From Salvator merianae (lineage: Eukaryota; Chordata; Lepidosauria; Squamata; Teiidae), in the NCBI GenBank assembly GCA_003586115.2, contig QVOM02000049.1, positions 24,381,514-24,445,513 on the forward strand: DNA of 64,000 bases, in the 5' to 3' direction. The translations under genes and the position numbers were made by a program. Within the stretch, counting starts at the first letter, position 1; every line of letters starts with the position of its first letter. The notes under the pieces are model-generated. The model was given only the letters and a program-made list of their open reading frames with translations. It was not told where the DNA came from and did not search any database. This document shows positions 45,746-58,460 of the stretch, in pieces.

Positions 45746-46950
45746 GTTCCACTGCCTGTCAGTTTTGCCAGGTTTTGCTTTGCATGCCCTGATTATATCA
45801 TATTTATCCCGGTCCTTTCTGGTTGTAATTGTGTGCTCCTAACATTTTTTCCATGGAAATAAGTACCAATGAACACAATAGGACTTACCTCTGAGAAAGC
45901 ATGGTTGCCACTCCTGATGTTATGCAGTATTTCAATAATGACTTTTTTTATCAAATTCACATAAAGTCTTTTGCCTCTTTTAAAAATGATATTGTCCCCT
46001 GATCAAATACGATACTAGTTTTCTGTGATGCCAGTCAATTTATATATACATTTAAAAGACCACAAAGATATTTATTTCTGAACCTTTGAGTCCAACGGCA
46101 ATCAAATAACTGGGTGGTCTTAGAAATTATTCATGTGGGAGTAGCAGAACTGTAGGTGGTAAGGAAGTTTAGTGTATCTCCTTCATAAAACAGCAGATGA
46201 TATCCTAGTTAAAATGGTGTGGACTAGAATAAGGCTGCAATTCTATCCACAGTTTCTAGAAAGAAAGTCCCACTGAACTCTGCTATTGGCATCTCAGCAT
46301 GTATGTCCATGATCACACTGTAGGCCAGAGTTACATCAGAACAGAATGCAGCAATTTGTTAACTTTAGGGAAAATAAACAAAGTTTTCCAGTTAGAAGGA
46401 TCTCTGGAATTAAAACACCACAAAAGCTTGGTTGCTCGTCTTCATGGGCTCCAGAAAAATGTAGCCATATGACCACAGTGTGGTCGTCTTGACTTCTGGA
46501 CTTCCAGACGAGAACTACAATGGTCTAACCACAAAGCTCATGAAGTATAGATGCTTTACGGTACACTTTGGGGCTTCCTGACAACTTTCACATGAGTGCT
46601 TTCTATTCATGATTTGAACCTGGAAATTTCAGGCAGATATCTGAAACAGAGCAGAAATATTGAAATGTTTGTTTTGGGCAACAAAACTGACCCCATTTCC
46701 ACAATAGGTGACTCACAAAGCCAGAGGCAACCCACCAATGATTTATGGAGGCTTATTCTCATGCTTCTGCTATTTGTCCGGGACTCCCAAAATAGATATA
46801 TCCATCTACCAATGTTATAATAACAATCCCTTTACTTTCCCGTGTAATGCTTATATTTCTGCACCTGATCAAAAGATAAAGGTATGTTTTTGTTTATTTG
46901 CTTGTTCTTTTGGGCCTGACATTTGTAATAATAATGTACTGAATCCTACT
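45746..46950. other. No gene recognised
   Basis: No supported feature; TA repeat at about 46,951-46,962. Confidence 0.5.
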
Positions 46951-46959
46951 ATATATATA

Positions 46960-47045
46960 TAGTCTCTTAATTGTATATATTGTTCTGCCCTTTGGTGAAA
47001 GGGGCGTTATAAATAAATGTTGTTATTGTTATTGTTAATATTATT
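46960..47045 (+). mobile_element. LINE 3' terminus with ATT tail
   Basis: TTGTTCTGCCCTTTGGTGAA, then GGGGCGTTATAAATAAATG, then GTTATT repeats: a CR1/L2-type 3' end. Confidence 0.6.
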
Positions 47046-47091
47046 TTATGCGGGAAAAAATGCTTCTGACAGCACTTGGTGATATGAGAGC

Positions 47092-47435
47092 TAGAGATGT
47101 GCAAAATCTGTTTCACCTTTGCAACTTCCATTGAATATTTCACATTCTTAGATATTCAAATTGAATAGAAAATGTCGTTTTTCTCATTTTCAGAGTTCAC
47201 TCAAAACAAATCTGTCTCTATCCTCATGAAAGCGGAATATTCAATTGAATACTGGCTTTTTCTCTGTGTTTTAACCCATGAAAAGTGCATTTTCAATGGG
47301 GAAAACATCGCAAAAACTGCAAAATTGAACCCCCCCAAATGCTTTTTTGATGTTGTGATTTGCCAACTAAGCAAAGTATGGGTTTTCACTTTGACAGTGA
47401 ATCAAAAACTCAAATTTTGTTTGTGCACATCCCTG
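47092..47435. mobile_element. hAT-like MITE, copy 2, inverted
   Basis: It ends TTTGTGCACATCCCTG and starts TAGAGATGTGCAAAATC. The flanks ATGAGAGC (47,084-47,091) and ATAGGAGC (47,436-47,443) are an 8-bp duplication with two changes. The interior is the inverse of 23,314-23,641 (AATATTCAATTGAATA palindrome, AATGGGGAAAACATCGCAAA). Confidence 0.78.
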
Positions 47436-47660
47436 ATAGGAGCTCAATGCATGTGGGATCATGTGAACCATATGCCCTTCAAGCTTTTCCAGGGCAACAG
47501 TTCAATGCCATGTGGATCCTGCCTTAGTCACTGGATTTCTTGGAAGAGGTTTACACAGGACCCATATCACGTCCTATAGCAATCTTAATCTTTATGGTGT
47601 CCTATTCTAAACAGACCAAAACTGAGACAGGCTGTGGAAAGCGCTTGAAAGAACCGTTGA

Positions 47661-48121
47661 GACTGCCTCCAGACAATGAAAGGAAAATGCTGGATCTTGT
47701 TTAGATCCCATAGTTGCCTCTCACCGTCCCTGCCAGATGGCCGAGTAAAACTGTGGGGCAAACATGGGCCCTTTCCAGTCCGGACACTTGCTCCCATGAT
47801 GGAATGGCACATACTTATGGGTACTTAGACGGTGGAAATACTCGGAAGTATGCAGTCACCAACCCCACACATGCACAGTGAGCATTTTCAGTCCAGGTTT
47901 GGCTCCATGCATGTGGTTGGCCATTTTCAAGATGGTGGCTCCTGGGAGCAAGCATCCAGGCAGATAAGCCCATATTGCTATTCCAAGGAATCATGGTTTG
48001 GAAGTTCTTTTTTCCAGAATAGTGATACCGCAGGATTTCCCATTTATATCCTGCATATGTGTGGCAATCCCAATATAACCGCAAGATAATTACACATTTA
48101 AGGCGCTGTCTGGACACAGCC
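47661..48121. mobile_element. MITE family G, copy 1
   Basis: The right end GCGCTGTCTGGACACAGCC is followed by TAA; the left end GACTGCCTCCAGACAATG follows TGA. The inner part matches the reverse of 10,761-10,976. Non-coding. Confidence 0.6.
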
Positions 48122-49700
48122 TAACTCTCAGGCAGAAATATGAACACTGCCATAAATGTAGTTCCTACTGTTCATGAAGGGGATATCACTTGGTGAAGTG
48201 TGAGAACAGCATCTTCTTTACTTCTTGATAGCTCTGGATGCTGATCCACATGCTTCAAACACCATCATCTTGAGGTTCAGTTCCGCCCCCTCATGCCCCT
48301 TAGGCCTTAGGATGAGGTGAGCTTCAAACCAAGGGGAGAAAGTGGTACAGTAAGTTATGCTAGGGTTCCATTCTGCCAAGTCATCATTTAGTATGAAACC
48401 GTGTAAACTGAGCGATAGACATCAATGTAAAGCTGGGAGTTAGGGGAACAAAGACAAAATGCTCCATAGACTTACATTGTAGTAGACCAACCTGTTCAAA
48501 ATTGATTTGAACGGAGAGAAGTTCCCAATGTAAGTAAATGGAGAAAAATAAACTGTAGTCAAAGGGGCACAGATGCCAGCCAACACAGACAAAGCCTTTT
48601 ACAGACTGCAATGCAAAAAACACAGAAGACTGCCAAGAGCCCCCCCCAATCCAAACAGGGGGTTATCACAGTCCTCAACGCTTAGCCCACTTCCAGCAAC
48701 ACCTTCCACATCCAAACGACATTGTTTCACATTCTGCAATGCCGAACACTCTAATCTCACATGGAACGCCACCTTCCCATATCCAGAATAGCATCTCGCA
48801 TTCTGCAGTGCTGAACCCACTGATTCCAAATCAAGATGCTTACCCACTGCCCTTACACCATGAAGAGGAATTCAGTACCAAAACCTGGTAGAAAAAACTG
48901 ATAGCTTATTACAGGTGTGGGCTGGAGAGCCCTAGAAACCAAGACATCAGGTTTTCCATGGTGCTGCCAAAGAAATCTCTTGGCATTAGAGAAGGCTTGC
49001 AGTTCAGTTTGGCTTCACAGTAAAGGACAGCACACAGAGAAAGGTGCACAGAGAAGTAAGGCTTGCCAATAGTAAAAAAATAATAAAAAAAAATAAAAAA
49101 ATCTGTTTTTCAGGAAAAAATGCTGCACACAGCAAAAAATGTACATAGAAAAATGCACACATGCACACACAAATTCCCAAAGTGTTTTACATATGAAAAC
49201 ATACCCTAAAGCACTTCTCTCTCAGGAACCCAGTCACCCAATCACCACCCACAGGACAAATGTACTACAGCACCTAGGGAGAAGCACTCAAAGCATACAA
49301 AAACCAGTCAAAATTTAGCAAAACCACTCAGAAAGCACTCAGAACACCGTTGAATGAGCCAGTCTACTCCATACACCTCCAGTCCACATTCAAAGGCACT
49401 CAAAAGCACTCAAGACCCAGTCAAAACTATCCAAAAACAGTCCAAACATCAAACCACACTTAGAACTTTTGGGTACCCTTTTCACTGCCAAAAGACAAGT
49501 AGGAAAATGACTGTTACATGGGGAAGAAGGTTCCAGCATGCTGCAGGGTTCACCCCTCTCTCCTTGACAGAAGGAAAATGAGTTCAACTGTAACAGGGAA
49601 CACATAAACTGATACAAGGTCTCAATTTGTGAATCACATTTCTTTGAAAATGCACAAACAGAAATCACGTAAATAGGGACTTACTGTATTCAAAGTCAGT
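48122..49700. other. No gene recognised; strand-skewed A/C-rich sequence
   Basis: From about 48,560 to 49,500 the + strand is rich in A and C and poor in G and T, with recurrent CACTCAAA/CAGTCAAA words (49,280-49,450). I cannot assign it to a repeat family. Confidence 0.4.
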
Positions 49701-50138
49701 CACAAGTGGAGACAGGATTGACCGAACACAACCAGGAACATGACTATGAGACACATATCAGAGCAACTTTGCTGAACAGCACAAATAGTCTGCGTACCAG
49801 ATCTTTATCCTGCTACATTGCTGCTGTTTGTTATGGCCTGCCCTCAGCTTCTGAGCGTCTTATGCACCGTGTCCCTTTCAGCCAGCTTCACATTTCCTTG
49901 GGGTTCCTTCCTTTCGATGAAGCTACATAGTCTATGCCTCTCCTGAGGCAAGATTATCTCACGCCCTTCCTCAGAGTGAGGCTGACCAAAGCTAGGACCC
50001 TGGGCAAGATATCATCCAAAACTGGCCCAGCCTGTGGTACAGAGAGGACATTCAAGGGGACAAAGTTGCTAGGACATGGTGATGACAACTCAGCAGCTGG
50101 CTGTGCTTCCTCCATTTCCTCATCACTGCTGTTACTGA
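49701..50138. other. No gene recognised
   Basis: No supported feature. Confidence 0.5.
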
Positions 50139-50438
50139 GGCCGTGTCTCCACTTCTGGGAGAAGCAACTGCGTTTGAGGAAGATGGGGGATGCCCCAATC
50201 CGTGGTGCCCTTCTTGTCTTCATTTTGGAGCAAGGAGAAGCTATTTTCCTTGGTGCCTCCATGTAGACTGGGAAGCAACTGCACTGCTCCAGAGGCACTT
50301 CAGGGGTGATCATGCCACAGAAAAGTCCAAGCAATTGCTTTGAAGGTACCCACTGCCACCAAAAATGGAGATGGGGCAGCAGCAGGCACCTTTTCAGGAC
50401 CATGAAGGTGTCTTATTGTGGTAAGTGGAGACATGGCC
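50139..50438. mobile_element. MITE family F, complete (TGA duplication)
   Basis: It starts GGCCGTGTCTCCACTT and ends AAGTGGAGACATGGCC, flanked by TGA at 50,136-50,138 and 50,439-50,441. Exactly 300 bp and non-coding. The antisense 149-codon frame across it is incidental. Confidence 0.85.
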
Positions 50439-50508
50439 TGAACCAGGATGAGGTATGACACCTAGGACTTTCTAATTAAGAATGGAACTGGCTTTAGCTA
50501 GGATTCAT

Positions 50509-50683
50509 TTACCATAAAATCTCACTCGTGTATAATGTGCATGCTTCATTTGGCCCAAAATTTTCAGGTCAAAAAAGGAATTTGTATAATTAAAATTACT
50601 TCTCGTGTATAATGTGTACCCCAATTTTTAGCAAACTGAAATGAGAGAAAATGGCATGCATTATATGCAAGATTTTATATTAC
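50509..50683. mobile_element. MITE with ATAAAATCT..AGATTTTAT ends
   Basis: ACCATAAAATCTCAC and CGTGTATAATGTGCATG on the left mirror GCATTATATGCAAGATTTTA on the right. An inner second CGTGTATAATGTGTACC occurs at about 50,604. About 175 bp. The class is not certain: TA-rich flanks would fit Tc1/mariner. Confidence 0.6.
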
Positions 50684-52214
50684 TTGCCTTGCAGACATTG
50701 TCTAAATTACTCTGGTTTGAAGGTTTGAAAGACCTCATACTAATATGTTTGGGGCTGGCTTGGGTCTTCTTATCATTAATCTGCACTTCAGGGTGCAGGC
50801 ATTAGCATCTATGTCACAAAATATGGCTTTATGCCTCCAGCCTTTTCTCTCATCTGTCTTTAACAATATGTTCTTACCTTAGCTCCACTCAATGAAGCTG
50901 TTGAACTTTCAACAAATATCTGTCCAGACAGAGATTAGCAAAACTTTCGAATTAGATTCAGGTTTTCTGAAAACTAGACCTGCCAAATAGTCTCTTTAAC
51001 TCTCCTAATGCCAATGGAAAATCCATCTGGCTGCCAAGGTTTGTTCAGTAAATGGGCACTAATAAACCTTGGAGCTGTTACAGGATTTTATGTTTGAGGC
51101 AAACCCATTAGCCAACTGTGCTTTATTTGGCTTCTGAACAAATTCAGATTGATTTTTATACTAGCAAGATAACTTAAGCAACTCTCTTCCCCTTCCTTCA
51201 AAGTTCCATCATTAGCAGTCATTTACAAAACTTTGGTTGGTTATGCAAGACAGTGTTTAGTACTAAGCACCTTGTTGACTTGGTCACTTATTTATAGTCG
51301 GATGAAGCAGCAGAGAAACTGATTGCCTTGCTGACAGTGTTTCTTTAGATGGCAGTGAGATAAACCCCCCCCCCCAATAAACCCAGCTAAGTATTTTACA
51401 CTCACAAGATTCAATTCCCACAGTTTATTCTGAATCCAAGACCACACTGCTATGTTGAGTCTGACTCTCAAGCACACTACTTTTCACGTTCCTTCTGCAT
51501 TATGGGAGTGACCTTTTGTTTCTTATGGTATGCGGCAACTAAGTCATGTGCATGCATTTGGAATTGCTTCATACTTTGGCTTGCAAGGGTCAAAAACTGC
51601 CCTCCTCCTACGTAGACATTTCTTCAGAGTTTATTTAATTTTGCTGCCTTTTTGACAAAGTCAGCAGACTGCAATTTGATACAGATAGTTATCTGTATCT
51701 CTTAGTGGTGATATTCTCATAGTAGCTTACATTACGCTGTTTCTGAGCCAAAAAAACAACTCTCAACACAGTAGCTTGTGTTAAACCAACGGTAGCATTC
51801 TTGGATCCAAGCAAAACAATCTGATCCTGTCTACTCTGACTATAAGATTTGGGGTTTTGCAAAAGTTTGTTTTTTGGCAATGGTTGACATTTATGGAAAG
51901 GAAGGAATAATTAGGGGTAGCAATCAGTGGGTTGGTGGAAAATATATTATCAAGAGTAGAAGGACAGGACAATCACAATATGGAGGGCACAGACATCTTT
52001 TCAGTACTGGGAAATTAACAGAGACTCTTTGTATTTATTGCCCTCCAATGGATAGTGCCCAAGCTTTTTCAGATTTCCTTCCAAACTCATAAAGATCAGG
52101 GCCTTTGGGCTTAATCAAGAGCTGTAATTCTACCACCATTTGCACTAGATAGTTATGTGCCTGGAGGGCAGGTTTTGCTGTTGACCTGGGATCAGGGACA
52201 ACCATGGGGAGTGT
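50684..52214. other. No gene recognised
   Basis: No supported feature; C-run at about 51,366-51,376. Confidence 0.5.
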
Positions 52215-52405
52215 TTATTTAATTTCAAACATCTCCATACTGCTTCTTACTAAAGCAAATCTCAAATTTAAATTTTAAAATAAAGCTAATAATGATGTTA
52301 AAAACAATATGTAGAACAGTATTAAAACGGTGGATGAGTGGGGAAAACAGAACAGTCAAAAGTGATGATGGAAAGTGGAAAGATGGATCTTCAATAGGTG
52401 CCTAT
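52215..52405 (-). mobile_element. CR1/L2-type LINE 3' fragment, interrupted
   Basis: TTTATTTAATTTCAAACATC, TAAAACGGTGGATGAG and GATCTTCAATAGGTGCCTA parallel the fragment at 14,130-14,440. The continuation (GGCTACCACAAAGAAGGCC) appears at about 52,658-52,677, beyond the MITE. Confidence 0.55.
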
Positions 52406-52625
52406 GGCCCTTTCTGCACTTACCTGTCCGTGGTTTGAACCAGTGCATGTGGACCAGCCAGGCCCACTGATTCAGGTCACAGAAAGACGTGTTCTGGAAT
52501 GGTGCTGTCTGCACAATGTAGCTGGTCCATACCAGCCCTGCCCCTGCCCTTGAAGCTTGCATGAGCTTTGAGGCCAAACTCTGAGCACTTCAAGGGCTAG
52601 GAACAAAAGTTTCCAAATTCCAAAG
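52406..52625. mobile_element. MITE family D, partial, inserted in the LINE fragment
   Basis: It starts GGCCCTTTCTGCACTTACC. CACTGATTCAGGTCAC and GGGCTAGGAACAAAAG match the interior of the 19.4 kb copy. The right end is truncated. Confidence 0.6.
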
Positions 52626-52690
52626 AGCAGTCCAGAGAGTAGAGAGTCCAGAGAGTAGAGGCTACCACAAAGAAGGCCTGACTGTAATAT

Positions 52691-53454
52691 ATGTTGTAGT
52701 ATCCACTTGCTCTACACAATTTAAGGGAAAATGTTAATAGGATAGGTAATAACCTTCTGATCTCAATGTTACCTATGAACATTTCTGCTGTAGCCTACTT
52801 GTCTGTGCAGCACAACTGAAAATGGAAAGACTTTGAGCAAGAGCCTGGTTGAAGCTTCACAGACAATGTGCTTTTTGATGTATGAGAAACTCAGTTTCAA
52901 AATTTGTCATTTTTCTGCTGTATTAATTTTGTTCCTGTCTATGGCTTTGAAAACTTGAACTTTGACTTTTAAAGCATTAAGTCTTCATCTTCATTATTGA
53001 AAGGTATACTTACGGAAGGGACTGTTCAGGTCTAGTTTCTGTATAAAATATATCTGGCACAGGACAAGTTGTAAGTCTTTGAAACTATCCCTTTGAATGA
53101 CTTTGTCATTAGGAAAGAATTTAGTGGCTTTACATTTAATATAGACTAATGGTTTCTTGAGGATATTTGGGCAGCAAAATAAGTTTAAGCAGTCTCAAGA
53201 GAAGCCTGAATGACGCACGACTACCAAAGCACCTGAGACAGAACATCTTTTACTGCCGTGTTTAAAAGGATTCATTATTTATTTTCATGTTGCCTGCACT
53301 TGCTTGAATTGGTTCCCTGGTTAGATTTTTTAAATGAACAGCCCCCCTGCTGTCTGTAGCCATTTCTGCTTTTTAAACCCTATAGTAAACAAACTTGACA
53401 GTATGGTACCTTAAAACATTAAATGGAAATAGATAACAACTACAGAGATCATAC
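52691..53454. other. No gene recognised
   Basis: No supported feature. Confidence 0.5.
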
Positions 53455-53640
53455 ACATTTTATTTCATTTATTTACAGCATTTGTATCCCAACCTTCACC
53501 ACGGTGGGTCACAACATCTGATAAAAGAAACACTAAAACATATTTAAGATATAAACCATCCAACCTCCAAAGGGCTAAGACTGCATTGTTCAACAAAATG
53601 GTGGTTCTTGTTTCCACTTTTGAGCAAGGAGGCATTCTTC
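53455..53640 (-). mobile_element. CR1/L2-type LINE 3' fragment
   Basis: CATTTATTTACAGCATTTGT, ATCCCAACCTTCACC and GGTGGGTCACAACATCTGA resemble 39,192-39,280. Confidence 0.65.
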
Positions 53641-55656
53641 AAAGTGGTGCTCCATAGCACTAACACTGAGGGCATCAAAACGAATTCGTTGGCAGTCGTT
53701 TAAGTAGCAGTCAACCAGGGGAGACCAGCGTTTTCAGGGTGATGGATAGTGCACAGTGGCATAAAAAACAAATTGGATCCAACCAAATGCAGATGAGAAC
53801 ACATTAATTACAGTAGTACATTTCAGAAAGAGCAGCAAAGGATTTTTATGTCTCTACCACATTTGCATACCCTTATGACATCAAACACAGTTTTTCTGCA
53901 TAGTGAAAAGGCTTGTAACCTTTTGCATGATCTACCATGATCTAATTCTGTTTGCAAGGCAGTTTCACCTCAGATTCACATTATCATTATTAGGTCTGTG
54001 TTGTATTTTTTTTTAAATTGAATTTTAATAATTTTTAGATTGCACATGCTTTTTGATCTCTCGATCAACCAATTAAAAACACATGCGTTTATCTCACTGG
54101 AGAGAAAAGCAAGATTTCCTCATTATCCTCTTCTGCAACCCTGCACACCTGATCTGTTCGTCACCATTGCTAATGATGGTTTCTTATCTGTGTGGCGGAC
54201 AGAGTGATGGAAGATAATCACCAGCCCCATTCACCAGTTAAATAGGACCTACTCACTTATGGTGGGACGTTGGCTGGCTGTGTGTGGACCCATGTGATCC
54301 ACAGCCACCTAGCTTACTAACTCTGCTGTGAAGACACAGGGCCAATCCCTTAGAGCTCAGTTACGTGCAGGCATTGTGCAGGTTAGATCATGCCTTAGTT
54401 TGAGACCTTTGTTTTGTGTTCTACTTTTTAATTTAATGTGTCCAGCAGCAAGCTTCTCTTTGGCATTCCTGCGATATCTCCACCTCTAAGCTAAACTTCT
54501 TGCTAGGGGCAAAATTGACAATTGCCACTCATTTCTTCAATACTATTGTACTGTGTTTATCCAGTGTTAATGGCACCCATTTCTGAACTATTTCTGCCCC
54601 TGATCCTATTAACTTTTAACATGGCAGAAAAATCTATTGATACATATGAAGTATTTACTGAGACCACTTAGCCACACGGGTAAGAGAATCTTTAAGTTGA
54701 AATATACAACCTTATTTCAAACTGGTGTTCTCATTCCAAGCCACATCAAAGAAGATGCCATAATGACCAAGAATGTTATTCCCCATGCTGGATACTTTTT
54801 ATACAATAAAGTATTTGTTTTATTTTTAAAGCTCAGAGCTGTTGACTTTTGGCTGTACTCTTTTTTTTTTCTCTTTTTAAACTTGTGAATTTACAAAGTT
54901 GAAAAATATAAAATAATGAAAGTTGGGTACTGCTGATATTATAAATTTTCATGACATATTTGTAGTTATGAAACGCCCCTAATTTTCTTCTATACATTAT
55001 CCTCCCACTGTAAATGAAGAAAAAATACCTTTCAGACTTTATTACAGCATTTAAATCACTGCTGAAAGTTTATGACATAGAACATTTACCAGTTCTATAA
55101 GAGTGTATTTAACATCTTCTGTAGGACCGAAAAATATGTACTGGATCTCAAATATATTACATTGTCCCTGAATCAGGTTTGGTACTGGTTTAGGGAGTTT
55201 TAATGCTGACAGAAAATTATCCTGAGTTACCTAAAAAGCTATGCATTGCTCTTAGGATTTGGTATTACAACAGAAATGACACCAGGAGTATATAAATGAT
55301 ATCTTACATCTTCTTTAAAGTGACTTTTTGTTCATATGCATGCATGTGTATATAATTAGACCAGAAAGAAGTTTTTGGTGGCCTGTGTGAGATTAAAAAG
55401 TATTAGCTGAGGTACTGGAAAGCCCCTGATGGCAACTGCAGAAAAAAAAAAATCTAATTTCCTGAATGCATCAGCCAAATTCTTGTCCTTGGGCACTTTC
55501 TGCCAAGAATCTGACAGAGCTCACTTAAAATAAAATAGATTTGATATGCCAGCAATAGTATTAAATGTCACAAAAATGGATCTGCTACAGGGTGTTGATC
55601 CATATCTTGGATACAATGAAATTGTAAAGCTTTAGATGTCAATTAAAAAACAGTCG
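53641..55656. other. No gene recognised
   Basis: AT-rich sequence. The 83-codon frame at 54,637-54,888 ends in poly-T-encoded Phe and Leu and is not supported. Confidence 0.5.
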
Positions 55657-55782
55657 CCTGCCTGCCTTCCTTCCTTCCTTCCTTCCTTCCTTCCTTCCTT
55701 CCTTCCTTCCTTCCTTCCTTCCTTCCCTCCCTCCCTCCTTCCTTCCTTCCTTCCTCCCTCTCTCCCTCCCTCCCTCTCTCCC
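55657..55782. repeat. (CCTT)n/(CCCT)n pyrimidine microsatellite
   Basis: About 126 bp of nearly pure pyrimidine, with CCTT passing into CCCT and CTCT. Confidence 0.97.
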
Positions 55783-56239
55783 AAATCAAAGATCTCTATT
55801 GTGGTTCTTCCATGAGCCTCCATATGTATCTGCTGCTCTCTAACATCTGGTACATGTTCTAGATTTTTACTGCCGTTGTTAGCACACAGTTCCATTAACC
55901 ACCATTTGGAAAGGTCCCTCTTTTTTGGATTTCAGCTCTCATGATCTTAAGGCACAACAGTCAAGGCTAAAGATTATGAAACAGCACTTCCAAGAAGGAG
56001 GTCTTCCAGACTCTGCTAGGAGCACAATAACTGGGAAGAGTGCAACTAATCGTATTTGCAAAACGTATAGTTGCAAAAAGATATATAAATGTACTTGTAG
56101 GGTATTGATTTTTACAGACAAAATGTCTATTTTGGTCATGCATTTGAGATGAATCAGACTTGCAGCAGAGAGAAGAATGAAGAGATGAAATAAAGTCCAA
56201 AGACTTACAAGATCTTCTTGATGGGAATTTCTGGCTGTA
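55783..56239. other. No gene recognised
   Basis: No supported feature. The overlapping frames on both strands look accidental. Confidence 0.45.
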
Positions 56240-56724
56240 TGCATATCATGCTGGTCTTGAAAGATCTGCAATGCTTACCTATTCATTACCAAGCCCAACT
56301 CAAGGTGTTGATGCTAACATATAAATCCCTAAATGGCTTGGATGCTGATTATCTGAAGGAGAGCCTTCTCCCATGTAGACCTGCACAGGTACTGAGACCT
56401 CAAGGAGAGGGCCTTCTTGTAGTTCTGACTCTCTCATAGGTGCAAGGGATGGTGACATGCAAGAAGGCCTTTTCTGTGGTGGCCCCAAATTACATTGTTT
56501 TCAGTGCCTGGTTAAAATATACTTCCTCACACTGACCTTTAGATGTTGTCCTGCTAGGGAGAGTGGGAGGGAGGAAGGGAGGGTTATATTTTAAATATGT
56601 TTTAATAGTTTATACATTTGATCTTTTTATTGTTGCGACCCACCCTGGGACCTTTAGGTAAAGAGCAAGATATAAATTCTTAATAAAAATATAAATAAAT
56701 GAATGAATGAATAAATAAATAAAT
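56240..56724 (+). mobile_element. CR1/L2-type LINE, last coding part and 3' end
   Basis: The + strand reads LVLKDLQCLPIHYQAQLKVL, then LTYKSLNGL and YLKESLLP, the usual C-terminal run after the RT thumb in CR1/L2-type LINEs. The remainder is frameshifted (VVAPNYIVFSAW-like). The 3' UTR has GACCCACCCTGGGACCTTTA and the copy ends in AATAAATGAATG-type repeats. 5'-truncated and inactive. Confidence 0.85.
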
Positions 56725-57959
56725 TCCTTTTATTTAATACCTCTGCCTTCGAGTAACAAACCAATACAAATTATAGCACTGGTGATTGGCAGATACATCT
56801 GGCAGATACATCTGGCACACAAACTTCTCTTTATAGTATAACTTCGTTATAGGTTGGAAACCAGGAAGCACCATGTTAGGGTAGGCTCTCCCACGTTGCA
56901 CTGTGCCAGGCTACCAATAGCCCACTCCAAGGGCTGTCTGCAGTGCAGACAGTCCATCACGGTCCATTTGGCTGGGGCTGTTTTGGCCAGGAGCCCCAGA
57001 GTGACACATTTTCAGTGCTGCTTCCAGTTACCCAGCCAAAACAGGATCAGACTTGGTGTACTGCCCCACAAAAGTGTGCTGCCTGCCCATTTTCTGTGGA
57101 CCACTATACTGAAGTAGTCCACTTGTTTATGGTGCAGGATATGGCATCATAGCTCTGTCTTGTGAGTATGGAGTGTACTACTAGGGGCAAGGCCTCTGCC
57201 AGGCCTCTCCAGGTTACAGTTGGAGTGAGCTAGTATGCATCATGGGCTGATCTACCAGGTCCATGCCAAAATGGCTTTTATTCAGAAGATGGTACTATCA
57301 GAATGTTACACTGTTAATGTGAAACCATGAAAGGGAGTTATTATCTGAAGCGTTAGAGTGTGAAACCCCCAATATGTTGCTCACTCCCATCTCAATCGTT
57401 TCCTCCTAACAAAGCTGTGCAAAATGTTTCAAAACAGCCCTGAATCAACAGCCCTGATTCAAATCACTATTGGTGTACAAAAACAAAAACAAACACAAGT
57501 AGAAATGATGAAAAGAGACCCATAACAGGCAAAAGCAGTTCTGTGGAAGTTGGAGCTAGGTAAATTCTCCCTAGTTTTGTTCACACTTACTGTTTAGCAA
57601 AGAGCCATTTTCTGCTTTCAGGGGGAAATGATATTTGAGTCTCACAACCCATTATGTGCTTCCTCTGTTTGTGTCAATAGTGCACAGCAACAACATTTAT
57701 ACAAGTTTCATGAGGTTTACACAAGTGGCCCCTGAACTTTCTTGTGGTAGGGGATGGCATATGCTTTGGCTTCATGCCTTTATGGGATAATGTGAAGAGG
57801 GTGCTTATGGTGGGCAAGTCTTTCCACTGGACAAAACAGGGGGTTGTGTGTGAACTGGTCGTCCTTGGCTGTCTGAATATGAGGCAGGCTGTTAAAGAAC
57901 AGTGGAGCTGACAGGAAACAATCACAGCCATTTTAACAGGGCGGTATTGATGTAGCACC
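56725..57959. other. No gene recognised
   Basis: No recognised repeat or exon. The 94-codon antisense frame (57,674-57,958) is unassigned. Confidence 0.4.
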
Positions 57960-58460
57960 GTGTAGAATTTGGCCCGTCAAGTCTTCTCTGAGACCGTGCC
58001 AATCTTCACTCATTCTGTGTCCCACAGTCAGGTTATTAGTCAATAGCCTTGCCAAGAATGATTAATGCCAAACTGCATCTCAGAGCCTGGTCCAATTTTC
58101 TTTTTAAAAAGAAAATTGGGATCTAGTCTCACTTCATAACAACGGTAATGTAGGGATTCAAAGAAAATCCATGTTGACATGCCATTTGTGCGATGTATCA
58201 AGTATTTTAAGGTATAGAGACGATGCCAGCTTGTCGTTTTCAGTTCCCCAGATGCTCATTCACAAAGCTTTAACGACATATTGTGAAATCGTTGATGTGA
58301 CTCGCCTGCTATGTTACTGGTCTCCCATAGTCTATAATGTTTGCATCCCCAAAGAGATTCCATTCTTGTAAAAACTGCTCGGAACATAAATTAATTTGTC
58401 ATCTTCTTGGTGTACCCATGGCTGTTTCAGCCAAGAAATGAACCCCACGCATCATTATCG
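57960..58460. other. Candidate conserved non-coding block
   Basis: Unique-looking sequence without microsatellites or transposon ends. It contains a perfect 12-bp inverted repeat around 58,096 (CAATTTTCTTTT/AAAAGAAAATTG) and TAAT/ATTA-type homeodomain-like cores. It has no sustained open frame. Conservation cannot be judged from one sequence. Confidence 0.2.

Noticed and set aside
49954..50403. 149-codon antisense open frame
   Set aside because: Most of it lies in the 300-bp family F MITE.
56826..56846. ATAACTTCGTTATA resembling a loxP arm
   Set aside because: Short imperfect palindrome without spacer or second arm; coincidence.
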